Below are positions 1-4,847 of a stretch of DNA of 5,689 nt, in pieces. The stretch comes from Actinomycetota bacterium (GTDB lineage Bacteria; Actinomycetota; Actinomycetes; Nanopelagicales; Nanopelagicaceae). A program made the translations under genes and the position numbers. Under the pieces are notes generated by a model. That model was not told the origin of the DNA. It made no database searches and saw only the letters and a list, made by a program, of their open reading frames with translations. Positions within the stretch are counted from its first letter, which is position 1, and the number at the start of each line of letters is the position of its first letter. Location: assembly GCA_009702525.1 (NCBI GenBank), contig WLHW01000068.1, positions 1 to 5,689 of the forward strand, written 5' to 3'.

Positions 1-120
1 AAGCTTGCTGATTAGTGTCAGCAGTTATTTTTTGCACGGATTATTGGTTTACGAGATCATTCCGGCTTCCTCGGCCCGCTTCCCCTGCCTCAACATCCAA
101 AGTCGAGACCGTTCACCCCC
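1..120 (-). ncRNA. ssrA: tmRNA (transfer-messenger RNA), 5' part, cut by window edge
   Basis: tmRNA rescues ribosomes stalled on broken mRNAs by acting first as alanyl-tRNA and then as a short mRNA for a degradation tag; SmpB, encoded just upstream, is its partner. Read on the minus strand it starts GGGGGTGAACGGTCTCGACT, close to the actinobacterial start GGGGCTGAACGGTTTCGACT. An H-type pseudoknot (PK1) can be drawn: GGC (76-74) with GCC (66-64), and CGAG (73-70) with CTCG (55-52). The A-rich stretch GCAAAAAATAACT leads into the resume codon GCT at 22-20, the same layout as in E. coli (GCAAAAAATAGTC then GCA). The tag reads A-D-T-N-Q-Q-A before the window ends; mycobacterial tags also begin AD and end in ALAA. 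The rest of the tag, the other pseudoknots and the 3' tRNA half are missing here. The T-to-C change in GGTCTCGAC departs from the usual GGTTTCGAC. Confidence 0.93.
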
Positions 121-125
121 AAGTT

Positions 126-154
126 GTTATCTCCATCGTGTCGCTAACTTTCAA
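126..154 (-). promoter_or_regulatory. sigma-70-type promoter of ssrA
   Basis: On the minus strand, TTGAAA (154-149) and GATAAC (131-126) are separated by exactly 17 bp. Five bases lie between the -10 box and the first G of the predicted tmRNA at 120, so the start point fits. This suggests ssrA is transcribed on its own and not only by read-through from smpB. The spacing and the match to the independently placed tmRNA 5' end are seen directly; activity is inferred. Confidence 0.7.
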
Positions 155-185
155 TGCAAGCCTGTTGGCTCACTTTGACCGCTAG

Positions 186-207
186 CAATGAGATGAGAAA
201 CTCATTG
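186..207. repeat. Inverted repeat (hairpin), 7-bp arms
   Basis: CAATGAG (186-192) is the exact reverse complement of CTCATTG (201-207), around an 8-base loop. A competing tighter fold is ATGAG-AAA-CTCAT (193-205). It lies directly beside the hairpin at 208-235 and about 30 bp upstream of the ssrA -35 box. No T-run follows on the minus strand, so it is not a textbook terminator. Confidence 0.55.
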
Positions 208-235
208 GAGAAAAAGAAACGTATTTCTCTTTCTC
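208..235. repeat. Inverted repeat (hairpin), 12-bp arms with one mismatch
   Basis: GAGAAAAAGAAA (208-219) pairs with TTTCTCTTTCTC (224-235) at 11 of 12 positions around the loop CGTA. The arms are pure purine and pure pyrimidine. On the minus strand the distal arm is U-rich (TTTCTTTTTCTC), so it could help stop transcription leaving smpB, but there is no T-run after the stem. GAGAAA also occurs at 195-200, so this fold can compete with the neighbouring hairpin. Confidence 0.55.
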
Positions 236-264
236 TATGTAATTGTCAATTGCTTCTTAATTCC

Positions 265-321
265 TAGTGCTTAGTGCTTATTGCTTATTGCTTATTGCTT
301 AGTGCTTAGTGCATAGTGCTT
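265..321. repeat. Heptamer tandem repeat, 8 units
   Basis: Eight back-to-back 7-bp units on the plus strand: TAGTGCT, TAGTGCT, TATTGCT (three times), TAGTGCT, TAGTGCA, TAGTGCT, plus one extra T. Two variants, G or T at the third base, are arranged in blocks. Seven is not a multiple of three and no gene spans the array. The repeats are direct, so no hairpin forms. It is probably a slippage-prone satellite; a protein-binding role is possible but unsupported. Confidence 0.9.
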
Positions 322-331
322 CACCGCTACT

Positions 332-355
332 GAGCATGGTGGCATTCCATTGCTC
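332..355. repeat. Hairpin just after a doubtful small ORF
   Basis: GAGCATGG (332-339) pairs with CCAT-TGCTC (347-355) over 8 bp with one bulged T at 350 and a 7-base loop. On the minus strand it starts directly after the stop codon (358-356) of the 77-codon frame described under 155-645. It could be a weak terminator for whatever is transcribed from smpB downwards, but no T-run follows on either strand. Confidence 0.4.
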
Positions 356-645
356 TTACCGTTCTTGGCGTCGACTAATCCCCGTCAATTTTTTACAATT
401 GAGCGGTCGATCGGAGCGGCGGTAGACCAAGTGTAGGTCATCATTTATGAGTTTCATAATCCACGCTATAGCCATAGCTACACATTGGTACTGAACGAAT
501 TGCTCGCAGGAGTATTGATAAATCCTGTCCCTGTCCTTGGTAACAGCTGTGAGCCATGTAGGTAATCTAGAAATGTGTGGATTTCTCACATACTGTCTGA
601 CAACAATTCGCTATAACGACCTTCGCTGGTAGATGGAAATGTGAA

Positions 646-1149
646 TTAATCCTCGTAACGCTTGGAGGCTTTTCCACTCTTTCCAGATGAACCGCGGGAA
701 ACAATTCGAGCAACTTCTCGGTCGGCTTCACGGGCTTTAATTGATTCTCGCTTGTCGTGGGCTTTCTTTCCCCTGGCAACTGCGATCTCAACTTTTGCTT
801 TACCGTCTTTAAAATATAGAGACAGCGGAACAAGGGTCGTACCTGAATCTTTCAACTTTGCAATCAACTTATTTAACTCTGCTTTGTTGACAAGAAGTTT
901 GCGCTCACGCCGTGGTGTGTGATTGGTCCATGTTCCTTCTGTGTATTCAGGAATATGCACACCACTGAGCCACAGTTCGCCATCGTTAACGGTGGCAAAG
1001 CCATCTATCAGTGATGCACGACCAAGCCTCAGTGATTTAACTTCAGTGCCCATGAGCACCAAGCCACACTCATATACATCTTCGATGGAGTAGTCGTGAC
1101 GTGCTTTTTTGTTTTGGGCGATGACCTTGCGGCCGATCTCTTTAACCAT
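646..1149 (-). CDS. smpB: SsrA-binding protein SmpB
   Basis: Small cytoplasmic RNA-binding protein, 167 aa, close to the usual family length of about 155-165. It binds the tRNA-like part of tmRNA and takes it into the A site of stalled ribosomes, its C-terminal tail sitting in the empty mRNA channel. Visible family motifs are NKKARHDY (13-20), GTEVKSLR (35-42) and GKKAHDKR (127-134). The Lys/Arg-rich tail after about residue 135 ends in a Gly/Ser/Lys stretch, as expected for the disordered tail. The ATG at 1149 is preceded by AGGAGGTGAT at 6-nt spacing, an almost ideal Shine-Dalgarno sequence, which fixes the start. It follows ftsX by 40 bp and is probably in the same operon. ssrA, its RNA partner, lies downstream on the same strand but has its own promoter. 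Confidence 0.98.
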   Translation of the reverse strand: MVKEIGRKVIAQNKKARHDYSIEDVYECGLVLMGTEVKSLRLGRASLIDGFATVNDGELWLSGVHIPEYTEGTWTNHTPRRERKLLVNKAELNKLIAKLKDSGTTLVPLSLYFKDGKAKVEIAVARGKKAHDKRESIKAREADREVARIVSRGSSGKSGKASKRYED

Positions 1150-1155
1150 AACCGC

Positions 1156-1165
1156 ATCACCTCCT
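1156..1165 (-). promoter_or_regulatory. Very strong Shine-Dalgarno sequence of smpB
   Basis: AGGAGGTGAT on the minus strand matches the 3' end of 16S rRNA over ten bases, far stronger than the sites before ftsE (GGGAG) or ftsX (AGAGG). Its first two bases are also the last two of the TACTAG arm of the hairpin at 1164-1193, so folding could partly hide it. Confidence 0.85.
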
Positions 1166-1193
1166 AGTAAAAACTCTTTCGTTAGAGTACTAG
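1164..1193 (-). promoter_or_regulatory. Hairpin linking the ftsX stop codon to the smpB RBS
   Basis: On the minus strand CTAGT-ACTCT (1193-1184) can pair with AGAGT and ACTAG (1177-1164) through about 10 bp, with a 6-base loop AACGAA and a bulge of T residues on the 3' side. The ftsX stop codon TAG (1192-1190) is in the 5' arm and the first bases of the smpB Shine-Dalgarno sequence are in the 3' arm. The inner part, ACTCT-AACGAA-AGAGT followed by TTTT, also resembles a weak terminator or attenuator. Translational coupling is inferred. Confidence 0.5.
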
Positions 1194-2092
1194 ACCTTCA
1201 GATAGCGACGAAGCGTAATCACTGATGCAACCGTTGAAACCACTAAGCCAGTTGCCAACAAATAGCCCGAAGCAACCCAAACCTGGCTCCAACCAAAAAA
1301 CTTAGTAAAGGTCAGCAATGGCGCGACTTTAGAATCAATAACACTCTTCAGTGCAGCCAATAATCCAGTTGAAAGCGCCCAACCAACGATGGCCGAGATG
1401 ACTCCTTCAAGTAGGAACGGAAGTTGAATGGACCACGATGATGCGCCCACAAGTTTCATTACACCTGTTTCGCGACGCCGGTTAAATGCAGCGATTCGTA
1501 AAGTATTACTAATCAATAGTGCGGCGGTGAGAACAGATGCAAGACCAACTAACAGCGCACCATTACGTAAAACCTCTAAGAGCTTAAAGAACTTATCCAA
1601 AATAGTGCGTTGATCCTGTACAACATCCACACCTGGGCGACCACTAAATGCGCTCACGATGATTGCGAACTGAGTTGGATCCTTAAGCTTGACTCGGAAT
1701 GACTCGGGTAGTTGATCTGCCGTCACATTTTGGGCAATTGCTGAATCTTTAAAGCGCTCTTGGAAACGCACAAATGCTTGTGATTGTGACTCATAGAAAA
1801 CACTCTCGACTACAGGCATATTTTGAATGTCTTGTTGAATCTGCAAACGTTGGCCCGATGTAATTATTCCGCCTGAACATGATGGTGATTCAGAGAGAGT
1901 GCCGCACAAGAAAACCGAAACTTCAATCTTGTCATACCAATAATCTTTCATCGCACCTACTTGAGCATTAGCCAGTAAGCCGATTCCAAGGAGTGAGAGC
2001 GAGATAGCGGTCGTGACGATTACGGCAAATGTCATCGTCAAATTTCGACGGAGGCCAATGCCTACTTCACTGAGTAGAAACCGTGCGCGCAT
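1190..2092 (-). CDS. ftsX: Cell division protein FtsX (ABC transporter-like permease)
   Basis: Membrane half of FtsEX, which does not transport a substrate but uses ATP hydrolysis by FtsE to switch on peptidoglycan hydrolases at the septum; in mycobacteria the extracellular loop works on RipC. The 300-aa length is typical. Order: short cytoplasmic N-terminus, TM1 about 20-43, large extracellular domain about 45-170, then three TM segments about 178-197, 223-248 and 271-291. The sequence between TM2 and TM3 contains NRRRETGVMKLVGAS (204-218), the coupling-type motif of FtsX/MacB permeases that contacts the ATPase. Cys63 and Cys72 in the extracellular domain could form a disulfide, as in some actinobacterial FtsX. 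The start ATG has AGAGG 7 nt upstream. ftsE lies 71 bp upstream. Confidence 0.97.
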   Translation of the reverse strand: MRARFLLSEVGIGLRRNLTMTFAVIVTTAISLSLLGIGLLANAQVGAMKDYWYDKIEVSVFLCGTLSESPSCSGGIITSGQRLQIQQDIQNMPVVESVFYESQSQAFVRFQERFKDSAIAQNVTADQLPESFRVKLKDPTQFAIIVSAFSGRPGVDVVQDQRTILDKFFKLLEVLRNGALLVGLASVLTAALLISNTLRIAAFNRRRETGVMKLVGASSWSIQLPFLLEGVISAIVGWALSTGLLAALKSVIDSKVAPLLTFTKFFGWSQVWVASGYLLATGLVVSTVASVITLRRYLKV

Positions 2093-2099
2093 CTGTGGA

Positions 2100-2104
2100 C
2101 CTCT
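2100..2104 (-). promoter_or_regulatory. Ribosome binding site of ftsX
   Basis: AGAGG on the minus strand, 7 nt before the ATG at 2092-2090. It supports this start over any other in the 71-bp ftsE-ftsX gap. The stop codon of a 14-codon mini-frame (2147-2103) overlaps it. Confidence 0.6.
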
Positions 2105-2163
2105 ATCTCTGTAGCTTCTTGAACGAAAATTCCGAATAGTAATTCATGATCTGCACGTAACTC

Positions 2164-2853
2164 TTAACCCGTATATCCATAGACGCCGCGAACTTGGTCG
2201 CGAATTACATGACCAAGATCTAGCTCAATAACACGCTTGCGCATTTGATCCACGATTCCGGAATCATGCGTAGCCATTAATACCGTTGTTCCCTCACGGT
2301 TAATGCGATCGAGCAGTTTCATAATTCCCACACTCGTTGCTGGATCAAGGTTTCCAGTTGGCTCATCGGCAATCAAAATCGGTGGGCGACTGACATAGGC
2401 ACGGGCGATAGCAACGCGCTGTTGTTCACCACCTGAAATCTCTGATGGAAGACGGTCACCTTTATCTTCTAGACCAACTAACTCTAAAACTTCAGGTACT
2501 TCGCGGTTAATCTCTTTCTGGGAATATCCCAAGACGTGAAGCGCAAATGCCACATTTTCAGTAATCGTTTTATTTGGAAGAAGTCGGAAATCTTGAAATA
2601 CGGTTCCTACCTGGCGACGCAGCTCTGGAACTTTGTGGTTAGCAAGCGTCCCTAAATCCTTGCCCGCAACATGAATGATTCCAGTTGATGGACGCTCTTC
2701 TCGAAGGACCAAGCGCAGAAAAGTTGACTTACCCGAACCTGATAGACCAACAAGAAATACAAACTCACCTTTAACAATTTCAAGATTGACTGATTCCAAT
2801 GCAGGGCGCTCTTGACCCGGGTAGGTCTTGGTCACGTTCTCAAAGCGAATCAT
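2164..2853 (-). CDS. ftsE: Cell division ATP-binding protein FtsE
   Basis: Cytoplasmic ABC ATPase that pairs with FtsX and drives septal hydrolase activation. With the start at 2853 it has 229 residues, the length of mycobacterial FtsE. Motifs are all present: Walker A GLSGSGKST (36-44), Q-loop Gln87 in VFQDFRLL, signature SGGEQQR (140-146), Walker B ILIADEP (159-165) with catalytic Glu164, and the H-loop His196. An in-frame GTG 39 bp upstream would add 13 residues, but the inner ATG has GGGAG at 6-nt spacing and gives MIRFENVTKTYPG, the usual N-terminus, so I chose it. It is probably the first gene of an ftsE-ftsX-smpB operon, with a 211-bp gap behind prfB. Confidence 0.97.
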   Translation of the reverse strand: MIRFENVTKTYPGQERPALESVNLEIVKGEFVFLVGLSGSGKSTFLRLVLREERPSTGIIHVAGKDLGTLANHKVPELRRQVGTVFQDFRLLPNKTITENVAFALHVLGYSQKEINREVPEVLELVGLEDKGDRLPSEISGGEQQRVAIARAYVSRPPILIADEPTGNLDPATSVGIMKLLDRINREGTTVLMATHDSGIVDQMRKRVIELDLGHVIRDQVRGVYGYTG

Positions 2854-2933
2854 TAAAATCTCCCATTGCATCTGCGGGGCGGATATATCCACCCTCGGCC
2901 TGTCCTTAGTTTATGGATGCAAGTGCAGAATTC

Positions 2934-2948
2934 GCGCTTATAACGCGC
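2934..2948 (-). promoter_or_regulatory. Possible ftsE -10 region inside a GCGC dyad
   Basis: On the minus strand GCGC (2948-2945) and GCGC (2937-2934) flank GTTATAA, so a -10-like TATAAG (2942-2937) sits within an inverted repeat. It would give a leader of about 80 nt before ftsE. The -35 region is weak, so this is only a candidate promoter/operator. Confidence 0.25.
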
Positions 2949-2971
2949 AACTAAGCGTGAGAAAAGTGTGA

Positions 2972-2993
2972 GATTACCCAAAATATGGGTATC
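2972..2993. repeat. Inverted repeat TACCCA-N5-TGGGTA
   Basis: TACCCA (2975-2980) and TGGGTA (2986-2991) are exact reverse complements around AAATA, and GA/TC extends the arms past one bulged T. On the minus strand a weak T-rich stretch (ACTTTTCTC) follows a few bases later. It could be a second terminator for prfB or a regulator site upstream of ftsE. Confidence 0.4.
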
Positions 2994-3003
2994 AGCCATC
3001 AAA

Positions 3004-3031
3004 GCGGAACCAGAGAGAAGATTACTTCTGG
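3004..3031 (-). terminator. Candidate intrinsic terminator of prfB
   Basis: On the minus strand CCAGA (3031-3027) can pair with TCTGG (3014-3010), or alternatively AGAAG (3029-3025) with CTTCT (3020-3016). The stem is followed by TTCCGCTTT, a poor U-tract. It lies about 35 nt after the prfB stop codon. Weak but reasonably placed. Confidence 0.33.
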
Positions 3032-3064
3032 GGCTCGAAACTCACCTCTGTGGGCTAGCAAGAA

Positions 3065-4165
3065 TTAACTGCTGCGACGCCAGCGAATTCCAGCTTCAAT
3101 GAACTCATCGATCTCGCCATTGAGAACGGCAGATGTGTTGCCAGTTTCATAATCTGTTCGCAAATCTTTCACCATTTGATAGGGAGCAAGGACATAAGAG
3201 CGCATCTGATTTCCCCATGAACCCGAGTTATCACCTTTCAGCGCATTCATCTTTGCTTGCTCTTCTTGCCGGCGACGTTCTAATAACTTTGACTGCAAAA
3301 CCGCCATAGCAGTTGCCTTATTTTGAATCTGCGAACGCTCATTTTGGCACGAGACAACTATGCCGGTTGGAATGTGTGTTAAACGTACGGCCGAGTCAGT
3401 TGTATTCACACCTTGTCCGCCAGGACCTGATGAGCGATACACATCTACGCGAACTTCTTTTTCATCAATTTCAACATGATCGCTTTGCTCAACGACTGGC
3501 ACTACTTCCACACCTGCAAAAGAGGTATGTCGACGACTTTGACTATCAAAGGGTGAAATGCGCACTAAACGATGAGTTCCTTGTTCGACAGATAATGTGC
3601 CATAGGCAAAAGGAGCAGTAACACGAAACGTCGTAGATTTAATTCCAGCTTCTTCCGCATATGAAGTTTCCAAGACATCCACTTTAAAATCATGTCGTTC
3701 GCAATAGCGCAGATACATACGCATAATCATCTCGGCCCAGTCGGCAGCTTCAACACCGCCAGCCTCAGAACGAATCGTTATTAATGCATCACGATCATCG
3801 TATTCACCGTTGAGTAGAGTTTGAACTTCTAGCTCACTTACCGCTTTTCTCACGGAATCAAGTTCTCGCTCGGCATCGGCAACGCCTGTGCCATCAGGTT
3901 CGCTGGCTGCAAGTTCGAAGAGAATTGATAACTCTTCAACATGTCGACGCAATGTTGTCAGCTTATTAATCTCGGCTTGTACTCGGGATAAGCGGCTAGT
4001 GATTTTTTGGGCGCTTTCGGGATCGTCCCAAAGATTGGGAACCCCCGCCTCTTCTTCTAATACCTCAGCTTGCTTGCGGAGTTTTGGTAGGTCTAGAACT
4101 TTCTCAATAGAAACAAGCGTCGCATCGATTGCATCGATCTCTAATCCATACTCGCGCGCGGCCAT
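3065..4165 (-). CDS. prfB: Peptide chain release factor 2 (RF2)
   Basis: RF2 recognises UGA and UAA in the ribosomal A site and triggers release of the finished protein. The 366 residues are full length. The first about 110 residues form the charged helical domain; the SPF anticodon-like tripeptide is at 204-206 (RISPFDSQSRR), and the catalytic GGQ at 249-251 within SSGPGGQGVN, whose Gln is normally methylated by PrmC. The C-terminal SWGNQMRSYVLAPYQMVKDLRT block (from 316) is also family-typical. There is no in-frame UGA and no programmed +1 frameshift, as in other actinobacterial prfB genes. An upstream in-frame start at 4315 would add 50 atypical residues and overlap the preceding gene by 128 bp, so I chose ATG 4165, giving MAAREYGLEIDAIDATL. 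No Shine-Dalgarno sequence precedes it; a -10 box lies 6 nt upstream, so the mRNA is probably leaderless. Confidence 0.97.
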   Translation of the reverse strand: MAAREYGLEIDAIDATLVSIEKVLDLPKLRKQAEVLEEEAGVPNLWDDPESAQKITSRLSRVQAEINKLTTLRRHVEELSILFELAASEPDGTGVADAERELDSVRKAVSELEVQTLLNGEYDDRDALITIRSEAGGVEAADWAEMIMRMYLRYCERHDFKVDVLETSYAEEAGIKSTTFRVTAPFAYGTLSVEQGTHRLVRISPFDSQSRRHTSFAGVEVVPVVEQSDHVEIDEKEVRVDVYRSSGPGGQGVNTTDSAVRLTHIPTGIVVSCQNERSQIQNKATAMAVLQSKLLERRRQEEQAKMNALKGDNSGSWGNQMRSYVLAPYQMVKDLRTDYETGNTSAVLNGEIDEFIEAGIRWRRSS

Positions 4166-4171
4166 GTCTGA

Positions 4172-4177
4172 AGGATA
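4172..4177 (-). promoter_or_regulatory. -10 box of prfB, implying a leaderless transcript
   Basis: TATCCT on the minus strand fits TANNNT and ends 6 nt before the prfB ATG, so the start point would fall on or next to the A of the start codon. The region lacks any Shine-Dalgarno match (CCCCCTCCGC precedes the box). Leaderless genes are common in Actinobacteria. No good -35 is visible at 17-18 bp. Confidence 0.5.
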
Positions 4178-4187
4178 GCGGAGGGGG

Positions 4188-4847
4188 CTAATGAAGCCGA
4201 ATTCCGAATAGATAGAAACCTTCCTGAACCTCGTTGGTCGTTCCTGCATTAGCGGTAAGAAAAGCCGAGTCCATGCGTGTAAATGGAACTCTAAATGGGA
4301 ATACGACTTCGGCATATGTGGAAATTTCTAGCGACGTCCCATCGCATTGTAAATCAGTTAAAACTATCCCCTTTAATTCATTTCTCTTCATTGAGTCGTC
4401 ATCATTGCTCCAATTGCGGAGTTCGAGCATTACGTTCAGAACTGCGCGATTGCAGTCAATTGGAACCGTACGGTGCGGTGAATTATTGATAACCGCTAAT
4501 GGTGCAGTGAACATAGTTCCCTTGCCAACGTAGTACGCAGATTCATCGAGTGTATGTACACCGCGTTGCGCTGCCGCTTCTGTTGCCTGTATTAAAGATC
4601 TCTTAGCAACAAATATCGAAGCAATATCACTCATCACCATCAGAGATGCGACGGTGATCAAGAAAAGCCCAATTATAACTACGCTTAAAGAACCAGAATC
4701 ACTCGTTAGCTTCCTCTTGAAATAGTCAAGCTTAGTAATTGCTACATCGATAGAAGGCGTAGTTGCTACATCCATAGACGTCGTAGTTGCTACATCGATA
4801 GAAGTCGTAGTTGCTACATCGATAGAAGTCGTAGTTGCTACATCCAT
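4188..4847 (-). CDS. TadG-like Flp pilus assembly protein with repeated N-terminus
   Basis: 219 aa, one membrane segment at about 54-76. The segment SDSGSLSVVIIGLF (49-62) followed by VMSDIASIFVAKRSLIQATEAAAQRG (71-96) follows the TadE/G-like N-terminal pattern (hydrophobic helix, Asp, then aromatic, Arg-x-Leu-Gln, Ala-rich). These minor pilins or anchors act at the cytoplasmic membrane in Flp/Tad pilus assembly. The rest should be outside the cell, with Cys132 and Cys168. Residues 1-39 are an 8-residue repeat, (M/I)DVATTTS, encoded by a 24-bp tandem array. Without four of the repeats the protein would start MDVAITKLDYFKRKLTSDSG, much like its neighbours. The start overlaps the upstream gene's end by 10 bp and has no clear ribosome site, so translational coupling is likely. 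ATG at 4775 (Met25) is an alternative start. prfB begins 22 bp downstream. The family call is by pattern only. Confidence 0.8.
   Translation of the reverse strand: MDVATTTSIDVATTTSIDVATTTSMDVATTPSIDVAITKLDYFKRKLTSDSGSLSVVIIGLFLITVASLMVMSDIASIFVAKRSLIQATEAAAQRGVHTLDESAYYVGKGTMFTAPLAVINNSPHRTVPIDCNRAVLNVMLELRNWSNDDDSMKRNELKGIVLTDLQCDGTSLEISTYAEVVFPFRVPFTRMDSAFLTANAGTTNEVQEGFYLFGIRLH
4735..4847 (-). repeat. 24-bp tandem repeat, about 4.7 copies, in coding frame
   Basis: In the minus-strand reading the unit is GATGTAGCAACTACGACTTC plus TATC/TATG, repeated with a 24-bp period; on the plus strand GTAGTTGCTACAT recurs at 4759, 4783, 4807 and 4831, and with one mismatch at 4735. Units differ by only a few bases, so the array is recent or kept uniform. 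Since 24 is divisible by three, copy-number change keeps the frame of the TadG-like gene. The first unit coincides with that gene's start codon and the preceding gene's stop codon. Confidence 0.95.

Larger units (their letters stand above)
155..645. other. Long non-coding gap between smpB and the ssrA promoter
   Basis: About 490 bp without a recognisable gene, long for a genome whose other gaps here are 22 to 211 bp. It holds hairpins at 186-207, 208-235 and 332-355, a heptamer tandem array at 265-321, and a 77-codon GTG-start frame at 356-589 (minus) with no clear Shine-Dalgarno sequence and no family I recognise. I saw no tRNA and no clear T-tailed intrinsic terminator for smpB. It may be the decayed remains of an insertion or a poorly conserved spacer. 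Confidence 0.6.
2854..3064. other. prfB-ftsE intergenic region with several dyads
   Basis: This 211-bp gap holds, in transcription order, a possible prfB terminator (3031-3004), a perfect 6-bp inverted repeat TACCCA/TGGGTA (2975-2991), a GCGC/GCGC dyad (2934-2948) enclosing a -10-like TATAAG, a perfect 10-bp palindrome GGATATATCC (2881-2890), and the ftsE Shine-Dalgarno GGGAG (2860-2864). No gene is visible. The ftsE promoter is probably here; TATAAG at 2942-2937 is one candidate, but its -35 match (TTTTCT) is poor. Confidence 0.5.

Noticed and set aside
265..321. CRISPR-like array
   Set aside because: Units are 7 bp with no spacers, and no cas genes are present.
1..645. Prophage or island integrated at ssrA
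   Set aside because: The ssrA 3' end, the usual attachment site, is outside the window, and no integrase or att-like repeat is visible on this side.
567..1149. Other frames overlapping smpB, ftsX, prfB and the TadG-like gene on both strands
   Set aside because: They are shadows of well-supported genes, with no ribosome sites or recognisable domains.
2854..2892. FtsE start at GTG 2892 with 13 extra residues
   Set aside because: The inner ATG at 2853 has a ribosome site (GGGAG, 6 nt) and gives the family-typical N-terminus and length.
3031..3060. T-arm-like stretch (GAGTTTCGAGCCCC on the minus strand) suggesting a tRNA after prfB
   Set aside because: No acceptor, D or anticodon arms can be paired around it.
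3065..4165. Programmed +1 frameshift in prfB
   Set aside because: The whole RF2 is in one open frame with no internal UGA near the N-terminus.
4166..4315. RF2 starting at 4315 with a 50-residue extension
   Set aside because: The extension does not resemble RF2, overlaps the TadG-like gene by 128 bp, and a -10 box sits right before ATG 4165.
4735..4847. CRISPR or intergenic satellite
   Set aside because: The 24-bp units are contiguous, have no spacers and are read in frame as the start of a protein.
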